A stretch of 64,000 nt of DNA from Vallitalea sp. (GCA_025210235.1 JAOASG010000002.1:1-64000); one strand, 5' to 3'. Shown: positions 37,275 to 46,843, counted from the stretch's first letter. The notes: generated by a model from the letters alone, not told the origin. Translations and numbers: made by a program.

Positions 37275-37584
37275 AAACTCCTCCTCACGTCACACTATAA
37301 GTCTTAATCCAGTAATAAATACGTAAAGTTCAAACAGCAAATTTGTTTATTATTAGATTATTACTATAATGAAAGTTAAATACATAATTATAATATTAAA
37401 TTAGATTAATAATAACACATTTAGATATTTTATTGCAAATATATTAACAAATACCACCTCTTAAGAGTGAATGATACACCACCGTTTTATTATCACTGAT
37501 TTCAACAACATAAAGGGGGACTGTCTTCACACAGCCCCCTTTTCATATAACTTTCTAAGGAAAAACGTTAATTTTTATATTTAA
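37275..37584. other. Intergenic region upstream of the WG-repeat operon
   Basis: About 310 bases. It contains the terminator at 37512-37543 of the next gene. The remainder is AT-rich and presumably holds the WG operon promoter, which I could not place. Confidence 0.5.
37512..37543 (-). terminator. Terminator of the DUF5692-like gene
   Basis: AAAGGGGGACTGT/ACAGCCCCCTTT stem (one bulge), a GC-rich hairpin with a short T run on both strands, 42 bases after the stop. Confidence 0.85.
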
Positions 37585-38511
37585 TTATAATTGATTAACT
37601 TGAATACTCTTTTTGTAGTATTTTGTATCAGTATATATCTCTTCCTTCAGTGGATTCTTATTGGACTTAACAATTGTGTATACCATAAATACTAAAGCTC
37701 CAATATTAAATATAAATGCTATTATACTAACAGTTAAAAGGCCACTTTCTGTATAAGTAGGTAAGATTCTAAATGCATTGACACTCTGATAATTTACTGA
37801 TAATGCAAACATGGCATAAAATGATAAAATCTGTGCTCTGTGTTGTAGCCATACCCCTTGCTTGATAAACAACTCTGATATAAGAGCTGCTAAAAGTATT
37901 GCAAATCCTGCATACATAGATCTAGTCGAAATGCAATTATAAACATATGCAAAGTTCCATAATGTATATGCTACAATATAAATCCAAGTCATATCTGGCC
38001 AAACCATATCCTTAAACTTATCTTTTGAGACTTTAATTCCAATAAAACCAGTTAATGTAACGATGCAGAGTATCCCAGATATTCCATTTAGAAGATTCCA
38101 TGTTCCTCCAAGAATAAGATTTCCAGCTGGATCAACAACACTAGTTTTGTATGTTGCAAAAACCTCAAACTCACGATAGACTGCTTCGGCAATATTTAAC
38201 GAAAGAATAGTCACTGGGAATATAATTGCAAATTTTTTATCCCCTAGCTTAGTAAATCTAATTAATAAAAAACCATAAACACCCGTAAGAGCCGATATAA
38301 CCTTAACCCACCCAAACCAGGTTTTACCTGATGGCGACCCCATAACACCATTTAAAACCAAGATTGCCAAGACGACAGGTAGAATACAGTAAACTAGAAT
38401 TGATGTCTTTAATGATCTTCTTGTCAGCTCGTTTACTCCTACCAAGGCTGCAATGAATAGGAGTAATGCAATAAAACTTGAAACAGTTACGCCATTAAAT
38501 AACAGTCCCAT
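37585..38511 (-). CDS. Multi-pass membrane protein, DUF5692-like (copy 1)
   Basis: Membrane protein of 308 aa with about eight to nine transmembrane helices, starting MGLLFNGVTVSSF and ending KKSIQVNQL. I recognise it as a DUF5692-type protein; function unknown. Conserved loops include GSPSGKTWFGWVK, NIAEAVYREFEVF, WPDMTWIYIVAYTLWNFAYVYNC and WLQHRAQILSF, which have charged and aromatic residues suggesting a conserved active or binding site. It is about 85% identical by eye to the next gene upstream, so the pair is a tandem duplication. GGAGGG precedes the ATG. Confidence 0.8.
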   Translation of the reverse strand: MGLLFNGVTVSSFIALLLFIAALVGVNELTRRSLKTSILVYCILPVVLAILVLNGVMGSPSGKTWFGWVKVISALTGVYGFLLIRFTKLGDKKFAIIFPVTILSLNIAEAVYREFEVFATYKTSVVDPAGNLILGGTWNLLNGISGILCIVTLTGFIGIKVSKDKFKDMVWPDMTWIYIVAYTLWNFAYVYNCISTRSMYAGFAILLAALISELFIKQGVWLQHRAQILSFYAMFALSVNYQSVNAFRILPTYTESGLLTVSIIAFIFNIGALVFMVYTIVKSNKNPLKEEIYTDTKYYKKSIQVNQL

Positions 38512-38662
38512 AATACCCTCCTTTAAGATACTAAAGTTTTATCATAACCTAATTTATAATAAACCTACATAAATTATAGGCTATAACTACTATCACATCT
38601 AATCTTATATCATAACAGTCTGTCTTGCTAATAGTTTTGTTGGATTCTCAAAAAGCTTATTC

Positions 38663-38725
38663 TTTGGGGAGTGTTTACATTTTTCCAACTGATATAAATT
38701 CAATAATTTCAAACACTAACCCAAA
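38663..38725. repeat. Long hairpin upstream of DUF5692-like copy 1
   Basis: TTTGGGGAGTGTTT ... AAACACTAACCCAAA with a ~32-base loop region containing further pairing. The same hairpin with diverged sequence lies at 40014-40075 upstream of copy 2, so it was duplicated with the gene. Confidence 0.65.
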
Positions 38726-38810
38726 GTAATTTTTTTATCCTTTATTATTTTCTAGTTCTTGCATATTTTTTGGCTATGTAAGAAAAAACGGGTTCTATTT
38801 TTTTATTTAA

Positions 38811-39737
38811 TTACAATTCATTAACTTGTATACTCTTTTTGTAGTATCCTGTATCAGTATAAATTTCTTCCTTAAATGGATTCTTCTTAGTCTTAATAAT
38901 TCTATATAGCAAAAATAACAAAGCTCCTACATTAAATATAAATGCTATCAGACTAACCGTTAAAAGACCACTTTCTGTATAAGTAGGTAATATCCTAAAC
39001 GCATCATAACTCTGATAATCTACGGATAAAGAAAACATAACATAAAAAGATAAAATTTGTGCTCTATGCTGTAGCCATACACCTTGCTTCATAAATAGCT
39101 CTGCAATAAGCGCTGCTAATAGTATTGCAAATCCTGCATACATTGATCTACTTGAAATACAATTATAAACGTATGCAAAGTTCCATAATGTATATGCTAC
39201 AATATAAATCCAAGTCATATCTGGCCAAACCATATCTTTAAACTTATCTTTTGATACTCTAATCCCAATAAAACCTGTTAATGTAACAATGCAAAGTATT
39301 CCAGATATACCATTAAGAATATTCCATGTTCCTCCAAGAATAAGATTTCCACCTGGATCAACAACGCTAGTTTTGTACGTTGCAAAAACCTCAAACTCGC
39401 GATAAACTGCTTCAGCAATATTTAATGAAAGAATCGTTGCTGGAAATATAGCTGCGAACTTTTTCTCCCCTAGCTTAGTAAATCTGATTAATAAGAAACC
39501 ATAAACACCTGTAAGAGCAGATACAACTTTAACCCACCCAAACCAAGTTTTACCTGTAGGCGACCCCATAACTCCAGCCAAAACTAAAATTAGTAAAACA
39601 ATAGGTAAAATACAGTAAAGTAGTATTGATGTTTTTAATGATCTTCTTGTCAGTTCGTTCACCACTATCAAGGCTGCAATGAATATTAGCAATGCAAAAA
39701 AGTTTGAAACAGTTACACCATTAAATAACAGTCCCAT
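38811..39737 (-). CDS. Multi-pass membrane protein, DUF5692-like (copy 2)
   Basis: Paralogue of 308 aa of the gene at 37585, with the same helices and loops (GSPTGKTWFGWVK, VYREFEVF, WPDMTWIYIVAYTLWNFAYVYNC, ending KKSIQVNEL). Differences are mostly conservative (I/V/L, A/S), so both copies appear under selection and intact. Start at ATG 39737 has AGGAGGA upstream; the in-frame ATG at 39752 lies before that site. Each copy has its own leader with the same sequence elements and its own downstream space, so they may be transcribed separately. Function unknown. Confidence 0.8.
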   Translation of the reverse strand: MGLLFNGVTVSNFFALLIFIAALIVVNELTRRSLKTSILLYCILPIVLLILVLAGVMGSPTGKTWFGWVKVVSALTGVYGFLLIRFTKLGEKKFAAIFPATILSLNIAEAVYREFEVFATYKTSVVDPGGNLILGGTWNILNGISGILCIVTLTGFIGIRVSKDKFKDMVWPDMTWIYIVAYTLWNFAYVYNCISSRSMYAGFAILLAALIAELFMKQGVWLQHRAQILSFYVMFSLSVDYQSYDAFRILPTYTESGLLTVSLIAFIFNVGALLFLLYRIIKTKKNPFKEEIYTDTGYYKKSIQVNEL

Positions 39738-40117
39738 AATATCCTCCTTCATGATTTTAAAGTTTTATCATAACCTAATTTATAATTAACCTAAATAAGT
39801 TATAGGCTATAATCTGTAATATCTCTCCAGCCTTAGCACTATCTAATTATGTATAATGAATTTTTTGTATATTTTGTATGTAATATATTTGCTTTTACCC
39901 TAATATATGTTAATTATATCAGATTGATAATTAATTAACAATGCTTGTCCCGATTTGTTATTTGCTTACTTTTTTACTTTACCTATCTGTTTACAAACGC
40001 TAAAAGGTTATTTTTTCGGAGTGTTTACAATTTTCCAACTTATTCAAATTAAATAATTGTAAACACTATCCCAAAGTAATTTTTTCTAATTAATTTATAT
40101 TCAGATAAATACCTACA
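39738..40117. other. Leader region of DUF5692-like copy 2
   Basis: About 380 bases. 39745-39815 is similar to the leader of copy 1 (TTTATCATAACCTAATTTATAAT, TTATAGGCTATAA). 40014-40075 holds the duplicated hairpin. No gene is seen. Confidence 0.55.
40014..40075. repeat. Long hairpin upstream of DUF5692-like copy 2
   Basis: GTGTTTACAATT (40021-40032) pairs perfectly with AATTGTAAACAC (40055-40066), extended by TTTCGGA/TCCCAAA outside. A T-rich stretch follows on the plus strand. It could be a regulatory leader structure or a terminator for the serine hydrolase gene. Confidence 0.65.
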
Positions 40118-41149
40118 TTATAGCGAATTTGACAAACTAACTATTTCATCTATTATTGGCCATGCTCCATCATCTGTATTTGATATTACAGTATAAACAA
40201 TATCTTTTTCTCTTATAATTACAGATTTAAATGATACTCCAGCATCACACCCCTCAATATATTCTTCTTTTGGTGTTTCATCTTTCATATACATCCAAAT
40301 TCCATGCCCGTAGTAGTAATTTACTCCTTCAGATTCTGCTTTAACATAAGGTTTTAAATAAATATTAACATAATTCTTAGATAATATTTGATAATTAAAT
40401 AACGCATCCCATAATTTGTATAAATCACCCACAGTAGTAAATGCTCCACCATCTCCACCGCCTACAATTGGTAAATTATATACATTAGTACGCCACCCAT
40501 TTTCTTCTTCCACATAACCAAGAGCTGTATTCTCAGGTAATTTGTTTAACGGATAGAATCCTGAATTATTCATTTCAATTTCTCTGAAAATATTATCTTC
40601 CACAAAGTTAGTATATGATATACCTGAAACTTCAGCTATAATAGCTGCTAATAATACAAACCCACTATTACAGTATGAAAACCTATTACCAGGCAAAAAC
40701 TTCATTTCTTTGTGAGGAAAAATCGGTAAATAATCTTTTGGTTCTTTTAATTCATACCATGGTATACCTACTGAAAAATTATCAAAATCCTCTATTTCTT
40801 CTTCATCAAAATAATCAGGCATACCAGATGTGTGAGTTAATAATTGTCTTATTGTAATATCCTTTGAATATAAAGGAAAATCGTATTTAATTATGTCAAA
40901 CGCTTTTGTTTCAAAATCCAATTTACCATCTTCAATTAATTTTCCTATAGCTAATGCTGTAAGAAATTTGGTTCCAGATGCAATTCCAAATTTTGTTTCA
41001 ATATTATTACTAATCATATTGCTTCTATCAGCATATCCTGATGAGTTTTCATAAATAATTTCACCTTGTTTTCTTATAGAAACAACTCCTGAAAAATTGT
41101 TTTTTTCTATTATAGAATTAATTCTATTTGTTATTATTGAACTATCCAT
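40118..41149 (-). CDS. Serine hydrolase, class C beta-lactamase-like
   Basis: Serine hydrolase of 343 aa with the beta-lactamase/transpeptidase fold. The SXXK motif is SGTK (near residue 60) and the YXN motif is YCN (near 157). A GGGDGGAF region follows. The C-terminal KTG-like triad is not obvious; YGHGIW takes its place, as in esterase-like members. No signal peptide is visible, so it probably works in the cytoplasm, unlike true beta-lactamases. Possible roles are esterase or D-amino peptidase; resistance to beta-lactams is not supported. Start at ATG 41149 (GAGGAG at seven bases); ATG 41155 is too close to that site. Confidence 0.85.
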   Translation of the reverse strand: MDSSIITNRINSIIEKNNFSGVVSIRKQGEIIYENSSGYADRSNMISNNIETKFGIASGTKFLTALAIGKLIEDGKLDFETKAFDIIKYDFPLYSKDITIRQLLTHTSGMPDYFDEEEIEDFDNFSVGIPWYELKEPKDYLPIFPHKEMKFLPGNRFSYCNSGFVLLAAIIAEVSGISYTNFVEDNIFREIEMNNSGFYPLNKLPENTALGYVEEENGWRTNVYNLPIVGGGDGGAFTTVGDLYKLWDALFNYQILSKNYVNIYLKPYVKAESEGVNYYYGHGIWMYMKDETPKEEYIEGCDAGVSFKSVIIREKDIVYTVISNTDDGAWPIIDEIVSLSNSL

Positions 41150-41242
41150 TTTCATTCTCCTCTATTAACTTATTATTGGTTTATTCATTCTGTCTGCTAC
41201 TTCATTTTGTAACTCTAGATATTTTGTCTATCAATTTATGTA

Positions 41243-41500
41243 TTATTTTCTAATTTCATTATTCAAAAATTCTGCGACTTCGCTATTTGCTTGTCCAACT
41301 TCTTCAATAAAACTTGAGGTTTTCTTTTGTTCCATATTGACTAATATATTAAACATTTCCTTTACTGTATTCATCCCATATAATTTCCTAATTTTATGTA
41401 ATAATATTGTCCCTTTATATCTAATTCTACTCCCCAGCTCACTGTTTCTATCAGAATCTAAAATTAGAGGACAATCTTTTGTATAATCAATAAATCTCAT
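41243..41500 (-). pseudogene. Fragment resembling the C-terminal part of an M1-type metallopeptidase
   Basis: An 85-residue frame reading SRIRYKGTILLHKIRKLYG and MFNILVNMEQKKTSSFIEEV. This resembles the region after the zinc site in M1 aminopeptidases (the Y-x-KG-x-xxLHxL helix), but there is no HEXXH or N-terminal domain, and an in-frame stop lies six codons upstream. GAGGAA is nine bases before the ATG, so the fragment could still be translated. I call it a probable remnant. A small real gene of unknown function is the alternative. Confidence 0.4.
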
Positions 41501-41533
41501 ATTGAGTAAGATTCCTCATTAATTCAGTAGATA

Positions 41534-42139
41534 TCATGTAGAACATGATGAAAACCATAATACAACACCAACAAAACATCCGATTACTCCCGAAACTTTA
41601 ACTATAGTTAGATACAATTCACTTGGTTCTGTATTCTTATACATCCATCCCCTATTTAAGAACCACGTAGCTTCTGGATTAACAACTGAGACAATTCCTA
41701 ATATAAGTAATATTATTCCAAATAAAAACTGATCTCCATGAAATTCACCGCCACCATGTTTATTATTTATAAATCTTTGAAATTCATTTATCGATGGGTA
41801 TTCTGATACTTTTGATAAATCACCATCAATAACTTCTGAACCCTTAAATATAATTGTTTCCATATTTGGATATATAATTGAATAATTATTTTTATTTTTT
41901 TCTAGTATATAATCTTTGTTATTATAAGTAAAAACAAACCCATTTTTATTTTTCTTAATGATAAATTGGAATGATTCTCCAGCACTTATAGCTCCATGAT
42001 CCATACTATATATAGTAGTATTATCATATTCAGATTGTACTGTGTAATCTTTTCCATCAAATCTTATTCTATCTGGATTTCCATATGAACATGATGTTAA
42101 CATCAATGTTATCCCTATAATTATAAGTATTTTTTTCAT
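41534..42139 (-). CDS. Lipoprotein with C-terminal DUF6199-like membrane domain
   Basis: Protein of 201 aa. A lipoprotein signal peptide ends at LTSC (Cys17). A ~100-residue extracellular part with short beta segments follows (DGKDYTVQSEY, NNKDYILEKNKN). The C-terminal ~65 residues form two helices with a conserved loop (FLFGIILLILGIVSV ... WFLNRGWMYKNTEPSELYL), which I recognise as DUF6199-like. The combination of lipid anchor and C-terminal helices suggests a small membrane sensor or accessory protein. Function unknown. It lies 44 bases after the next gene upstream on the same strand. Confidence 0.7.
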   Translation of the reverse strand: MKKILIIIGITLMLTSCSYGNPDRIRFDGKDYTVQSEYDNTTIYSMDHGAISAGESFQFIIKKNKNGFVFTYNNKDYILEKNKNNYSIIYPNMETIIFKGSEVIDGDLSKVSEYPSINEFQRFINNKHGGGEFHGDQFLFGIILLILGIVSVVNPEATWFLNRGWMYKNTEPSELYLTIVKVSGVIGCFVGVVLWFSSCST

Positions 42140-42183
42140 TGTTTATAGTCCCCTTTATTGTACAATTAATATGATTTATACTT

Positions 42184-42789
42184 CTATTTAAAAACCTTAT
42201 CCTTCAAAACAAATTTACTAAAGTTTGATTTCACTTCTTCACTTTTAGTTTTTTTTACAAGTTCAAATATTGTTTCAATTAATTTTTCATAAGATAGCGT
42301 GTTCTTCTTTTCTTTAAAGTTATCTCTGAAAGCGTTTGATATCTCTTGTATATCTTTTCTATAAATTTCTATTTGTTCATCACTAGGTATTTTCTCTAAA
42401 TCTTCATTTTGCAAAGCTAATCCCCATCTATTTACAACACCTTTATATGCAATAAAAAATTCTGTACCTTCAATAATCAAACCTGATATACTTTCAGAGT
42501 TATATTCATAGTAAGTACGAAACTCTTGTATAAAATCAGATGCAGCATCTAATTCTGATGCAACTTGAAATAATAAATTAGGTTTTTTATTAGCTTTATA
42601 TTTATCTAATAGATTTACTGCTTGATCAATATTAATTAGAGCACGATTCATCATTCTATTGTGATACTCTTGTATAGTATTTTTATTATTTTGGTTAACT
42701 TTATATAATTTTATAGATATTATACAAAAAAATACGATTAATATTACAAAACAAATATTAATTATTTTTTGTCTATTATTTATTTCCAT
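42184..42789 (-). CDS. Membrane-anchored protein of unknown function
   Basis: Protein of 201 aa with one N-terminal transmembrane helix (about 11-26) and a largely helical extracellular part (MNRALINIDQAVNLLDKYKA ... KLIETIFELVKK), which may form a coiled-coil bundle. I recognise no family. A GAGAGG site precedes the ATG. It lies between other small membrane or lipoprotein genes on the same strand, with a repeat immediately upstream, so it probably has its own transcript or is weakly coupled. Confidence 0.65.
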   Translation of the reverse strand: MEINNRQKIINICFVILIVFFCIISIKLYKVNQNNKNTIQEYHNRMMNRALINIDQAVNLLDKYKANKKPNLLFQVASELDAASDFIQEFRTYYEYNSESISGLIIEGTEFFIAYKGVVNRWGLALQNEDLEKIPSDEQIEIYRKDIQEISNAFRDNFKEKKNTLSYEKLIETIFELVKKTKSEEVKSNFSKFVLKDKVFK

Positions 42790-42818
42790 TTATGCAATAC
42801 CTCTCTTTTATCTAAATC

Positions 42819-42866
42819 TAGTAAATTGCCAAACTAGGAATTATAATTCTTTACATACAATATGTA
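42819..42866. repeat. Family B half repeat
   Basis: TAGTAAATTGCCAAACTAGGAATTATAATTCTTTACATACAATATGTAA-like; matches one half of the element at 61567-61684 and the copy at 44506-44553. It sits ahead of the 42184-42789 gene. Confidence 0.6.
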
Positions 42867-42869
42867 ATA

Positions 42870-43460
42870 TTAATATAATTTTTCACCTTTCAAGTCTCTC
42901 TCCATTAATTTATTCGTTATTTCAATAGCCTCTACTCTTGAGGTTACAGGTGCTGTTATCATTAATCCATCTTTACTAGACCAATTCTTTTTAGGTTCAT
43001 ATGCTTGAATAGTAAATAAATTGAATTTCTCATCTATATATATAGTCCCAATAAATTCCACATCAAAAGGATCAAAAAAAATATATTCAAGAAAATTACT
43101 TCTATTAAGGTCAAATTTAACTTGAGAATTTTCTTCTAACTTGTTAGCATGTTCTTTATTTAAAAATAATTCTTCTACATTGTCAACAAAAAACTTACCT
43201 TCGAATCTTTTATTTAGCCAAAAATCTTTAGTTATCTTACCATTAATTGTAATCGTCACCTCTTCAACTTCATTTATATTTTCCACACCTAACCTATACT
43301 TTAAACCAGTATAAGTTCTATTTATAGCTGTAGGATATCTTAAATATATATATGCAATAATTAAAATAATAACTAAGATCAGTGCGATGTACTTTACTTT
43401 ATGTCTTATAGAAGTTTTCATTGGTATTTCTACTCCTGACTTTTTATATTTATTCAACAT
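42870..43460 (-). CDS. Single-pass membrane protein of unknown function
   Basis: Protein of 196 aa with one transmembrane helix (about 27-43, YIALILVIILIIAYIYL) and an extracellular C-terminal domain with mixed beta segments (VEEVTITINGKI, EFIGTIYIDEKFNLFTIQ). No family recognised. Two starts are possible: ATG 43460 (AGGGATG at six bases) and ATG 43421 (AGGAG at 11 bases), which would shorten the cytoplasmic tail by 13 residues. It follows the metallophosphoesterase gene after 11 bases, so the two are probably co-transcribed. Confidence 0.65.
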   Translation of the reverse strand: MLNKYKKSGVEIPMKTSIRHKVKYIALILVIILIIAYIYLRYPTAINRTYTGLKYRLGVENINEVEEVTITINGKITKDFWLNKRFEGKFFVDNVEELFLNKEHANKLEENSQVKFDLNRSNFLEYIFFDPFDVEFIGTIYIDEKFNLFTIQAYEPKKNWSSKDGLMITAPVTSRVEAIEITNKLMERDLKGEKLY

Positions 43461-43471
43461 ATTTTACATCC

Positions 43472-44482
43472 CTATTTAATCCCTCTAACTAATTTAGACA
43501 CAACTGTAGTAAGCGGAACAGGAGATACTTGAAATGAGCTATCTTGATTAATTGTAATCAATGTCCCACCTCTTTGTGTGTATTTTTTTCTAATACCTTT
43601 ATATCCCAAAAAGTCGATTGACATTCCATATGTCATCATTATACCTTTATAAGTTAGAGAAAGCGTATTAAGATGATCATGTCCGCAAAACATACCTTTA
43701 ATCACGTCATTTTCTAATGCTTTTTCAAAAAAGTCAGGATTATATTTTGATATTCCAAAATAATCATTACCTTCTCCAATATTTCCAAAATTATATTCCA
43801 CACTTTTATCTCCAAGCTTCATTTTTTCATAAGCTTGTTTGAATTCTGGTAAGGGCATATGAAAAAAAGCCAATGCTTTTAAATCATTATTTTGTTTTTT
43901 TAGCTTAGATAATTCACTCATACACCAATCAGTTTGTTCACTATGTATACAATCAAATCCACTATAGAACCATCCATCTCTATACATGTTCGAATCTAAG
44001 ATAACAAGTGCCATTATTAAGTTATCTTTATTAACTAATTTTATTATATAATTACCTTCTCCAGTAAGCTCTTTAACCCCTTTATCAAAAATACTATATT
44101 TTCCATTAGTAATAATATCACAAATTTCATTTTTATTACCTTTTGATCCCATTTCAATATCATGATTACCAAATAAGAATGCATAAGGAATCTGAAAATC
44201 ATCCATAAATTTAACTAGCTTTTTAGCCTGTTTAATATTATTTCTAGTACCTGATTTAAATATAAAAGGAAAAATACTATCACCTGTTAATATTATTAAA
44301 TCAGGTGTAGTTCGGTCTATTAATTTTGTTACAGCGTCCATACCTAATTCATCTTGTTTTTTAGACAAAATGCCAAATCCAAAATGAAGATCAGTTAGTT
44401 GTAATATTTTGTACGGTTTATCACCAATATCTATACTAAAATGGCTATCTATATCCCTATAAAACATAGAATTACTATACAT
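43472..44482 (-). CDS. Calcineurin-like metallophosphoesterase
   Basis: Cytoplasmic dinuclear metal phosphoesterase, 336 aa. The metal motifs are in order: D-x-H in LTDLHFG (near 31), GD in LTGDS (near 67), GNH-D in FGNHDIE (near 113), H in FFHMP (near 213) and GHDH in CGHDHLN (near 268). There is no signal peptide or membrane segment. Substrate unknown; related proteins act on nucleotides, phospholipid headgroups or phosphoproteins. GGAGTGATG precedes the ATG. It is followed by a membrane protein gene, and a repeat lies just upstream. Confidence 0.88.
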   Translation of the reverse strand: MYSNSMFYRDIDSHFSIDIGDKPYKILQLTDLHFGFGILSKKQDELGMDAVTKLIDRTTPDLIILTGDSIFPFIFKSGTRNNIKQAKKLVKFMDDFQIPYAFLFGNHDIEMGSKGNKNEICDIITNGKYSIFDKGVKELTGEGNYIIKLVNKDNLIMALVILDSNMYRDGWFYSGFDCIHSEQTDWCMSELSKLKKQNNDLKALAFFHMPLPEFKQAYEKMKLGDKSVEYNFGNIGEGNDYFGISKYNPDFFEKALENDVIKGMFCGHDHLNTLSLTYKGIMMTYGMSIDFLGYKGIRKKYTQRGGTLITINQDSSFQVSPVPLTTVVSKLVRGIK

Positions 44483-44505
44483 ACTTTCATCACTCCTTAT
44501 TCATT

Positions 44506-44553
44506 TAGGTAATTGCAAAACTAAGAATTTTAATTCTTTATATACAATATGTA
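44506..44553. repeat. Family B half repeat
   Basis: Begins TAGGTAATTGCAAAACTA and continues with AATTCTTTATATACAATATGTAA. It matches the right half (reverse complement) of the full element at 61567-61684 almost base for base. It lies between the permease gene and the metallophosphoesterase gene. Confidence 0.7.
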
Positions 44554-44559
44554 AATAGC

Positions 44560-45714
44560 TTAAGTTAATGGTATCATTGCACCAATTGCACAAATTATAG
44601 TGGATATTATCATAATAATTTGAAATGGTAATGTTCCAAATTTACCACAAATTGGACTAGTTCCTGCTTTTCTTCTTGATTTATTATAAGTAAATATAAG
44701 CATAACAGCCACAAGTACTACAACTCCCGACATTATTCTTGTTAATATAATAAAACTATTCACTCCAAATATAGCAAATATTAACGAAGGTATAGTGGCT
44801 AATAACCAACACACCTTATTATTTATTCCAATTTGTTCATGTACTACATCACGAAGACTTAATGTATTAGACCAGAAAGTCGTTAAAAGTGCAAATAATG
44901 AAAATAAACCCGCAATAATAGCTGCCCAACGACCAATACTTTTACCTAATTGAAGATATGCAAGTTCTTGATCCAACTGTCCTTCAACACCTAGCAAAAC
45001 AGTTGTTGTTACGATTAAAACAAACATGGATGATATAGCAAATCCTAAAAAGATTGAGGTTCTTATTTTCTTTACATTACCTTTTAATCCTTTTACAGAT
45101 TGAATAACTGCTTGATTTGCAGAAGTTGCAAAAACAACCATACTATATAAAGCTAAAAGATTATTAATATAAATTTTAGATTGTTGAAATGTATTAATTG
45201 GTTTTGTAAAAGTTCCGAAACTTATAACTATTACAATTCCTATCAAAAGAATTACAGTATATTTTTGAGCTATTCCCACTGCCTTCATTCCCATAAAAAC
45301 TACAATTCCAGCTAAAATATAATATATTAACTGAGCTACAGAAAATGGTACATGTAACCAATTCACAATAATCTGTGCTCCACCATTAATGTTTCCACTA
45401 ACACCAACAACTATTGCTAATCCATATACTGTAAACATAATCCAACTGAATACTTTTTTAGCCTTGCCCTTAAATAATTCACCCTCAAAACTCTTAACAA
45501 GTTGAACTCCTCCATTATTATAGGATAATTCAGCAATAATTAAATGTAAGATAACGTTTATAAAATATGCTAATATTACCATAATCACAACATCTTTAAG
45601 ACTATTTTTTGTTGCTAAAAAAGGAACTGCAATAATACCTGTACCAATACTATGCCCAACAATCATACTTGTTGCTTCAAAAACAGTAAACTCTGCTTCA
45701 CTATGTATTTTCAT
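44560..45714 (-). CDS. Amino acid permease-like transporter (APC superfamily)
   Basis: Membrane transporter of 384 aa with about eleven helices. The N-terminal helix has SMIVGHSIGTGIIAVPFL, the substrate-binding turn typical of APC superfamily members (aromatic/HAAAP and GerAB-like groups). Other conserved stretches are YGLAIVVGVSGNINGGAQII and TTFWSNTLSLRDVV. It likely imports an amino acid with protons or sodium; the exact substrate cannot be told. It is monocistronic, with AAAGGA upstream. Sporulation germinant permeases have a similar size, but no gerA/gerC genes are nearby. Confidence 0.75.
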   Translation of the reverse strand: MKIHSEAEFTVFEATSMIVGHSIGTGIIAVPFLATKNSLKDVVIMVILAYFINVILHLIIAELSYNNGGVQLVKSFEGELFKGKAKKVFSWIMFTVYGLAIVVGVSGNINGGAQIIVNWLHVPFSVAQLIYYILAGIVVFMGMKAVGIAQKYTVILLIGIVIVISFGTFTKPINTFQQSKIYINNLLALYSMVVFATSANQAVIQSVKGLKGNVKKIRTSIFLGFAISSMFVLIVTTTVLLGVEGQLDQELAYLQLGKSIGRWAAIIAGLFSLFALLTTFWSNTLSLRDVVHEQIGINNKVCWLLATIPSLIFAIFGVNSFIILTRIMSGVVVLVAVMLIFTYNKSRRKAGTSPICGKFGTLPFQIIMIISTIICAIGAMIPLT

Positions 45715-45910
45715 CTTAACTCACATTCCTTTCGCTGTACTCAAGACACTTTGTATTTTAATTCATCGCAAGTTTTATTATTATTATTATATTTTATATA
45801 TTATAATAACATATTTCAACTAAATACCACTTATTGATTATAGCATACACCACTTACTAATTACATTTCAAAATCATTACAATTAATTAAAATATTTCTA
45901 TATTATATAT

Positions 45911-45958
45911 GTTCCTATCTCATTTGCTTAATTAGTAGAACTTTCTTGTAAGAAGCTA
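45911..45958. repeat. Partial family A repeat
   Basis: GTTCCTATCTCATTTGCTTAATTAG followed by ACTTTCTTGTAAGA, closely matching the inner part of the repeat at 18694-18845. The GCGAC hairpin heads are missing. Confidence 0.6.
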
Positions 45959-45963
45959 AATAA

Positions 45964-46001
45964 AAACCCTGATTAATTCCTATCGAACTAATCAGGGCTT
46001 T
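45964..46001 (-). terminator. Terminator of uppP
   Basis: CCCTGATTA/TAATCAGGG stem with T run on the minus strand, 15 bases after the uppP stop. Confidence 0.85.
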
Positions 46002-46015
46002 ATAGTAATATATGC

Positions 46016-46843
46016 CTATTTAAATAATGTAAAGTACAAAATAACAACAATACCTAATACAATTCTATACCAACCAAATACTTTAAAGTCATGTTTTTTA
46101 ATGTATGAAACTAAAAACTTAATTGCAATTACTGATACTACATAAGCTACAATAACTCCTATTATTAATATAGCAAGTTCTGCACTTGTAAATGCAATTC
46201 CAAACTTAACAATTTTGAAAAGACTTGCACCAAACATAACAGGTATAGCTAAGAAAAAAGTAAATTCAGCAGCTACAGTTCTTGATGTACCTATTAATAT
46301 TGCACCTAATATTGTTACTCCTGAACGTGAAGTCCCTGGAATTAACGATAACACTTGAAATAACCCAATAATAAATGCTGTTTGATACGTAATATCTCCT
46401 ATATTATTAATCTTATTCCTTCTATGCTTATTTCTATTTTCTATAATAATAAACAATATACCATATAGAATTAGAGTAATAGCAACTGTTTGATGATTAT
46501 AAAATAATTCATCCATTTTATCATCAAAAAGCACTCCTATAATACCCGCTGGAATACAAGCAACAACTATTTTTACCCATAATAACAAAATATCTTTATT
46601 AACAGCGTCTTTTCTCTTAGTAAATGAAAACGGAAAAATTTTCTTCCAATATATAACAACAACTGCCATAATAGCACCCAGTTGAATAACTACCCTAAAC
46701 ATTTCTATAAAGCTTTCTGACATATTTAAATGTAAAAATTGTTCAACTAAAATCATATGTCCTGTACTACTAATTGGCAACCACTCTGTAATTCCTTCTA
46801 CAATACCAATAATAATTACTTTAATTATTTCAATAAAATCCAT
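46016..46843 (-). CDS. uppP: Undecaprenyl-diphosphatase
   Basis: BacA/UppP-type integral membrane phosphatase, 275 aa, eight or so helices. It recycles undecaprenyl pyrophosphate to the monophosphate carrier for peptidoglycan and gives bacitracin tolerance. Hallmark motifs are [17 protein letters not shown] (17-33) with catalytic Glu/Ser/His, and [10 protein letters not shown] (near 167) with the Arg. Full length for the family. Single gene with its own terminator. It may serve the same envelope-antibiotic defence as the Bce-type module at 1504-7906, but they are not linked here. Confidence 0.96.
   Translation of the reverse strand: MDFIEIIKVIIIGIVEGITEWLPISSTGHMILVEQFLHLNMSESFIEMFRVVIQLGAIMAVVVIYWKKIFPFSFTKRKDAVNKDILLLWVKIVVACIPAGIIGVLFDDKMDELFYNHQTVAITLILYGILFIIIENRNKHRRNKINNIGDITYQTAFIIGLFQVLSLIPGTSRSGVTILGAILIGTSRTVAAEFTFFLAIPVMFGASLFKIVKFGIAFTSAELAILIIGVIVAYVVSVIAIKFLVSYIKKHDFKVFGWYRIVLGIVVILYFTLFK

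Larger units (their letters stand above)
45715..46015. other. Intergenic region between permease and uppP
   Basis: About 300 bases with a partial family A repeat (45911-45958) and the uppP terminator (45964-46001). The remainder is AT-rich; no gene seen. Confidence 0.5.
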
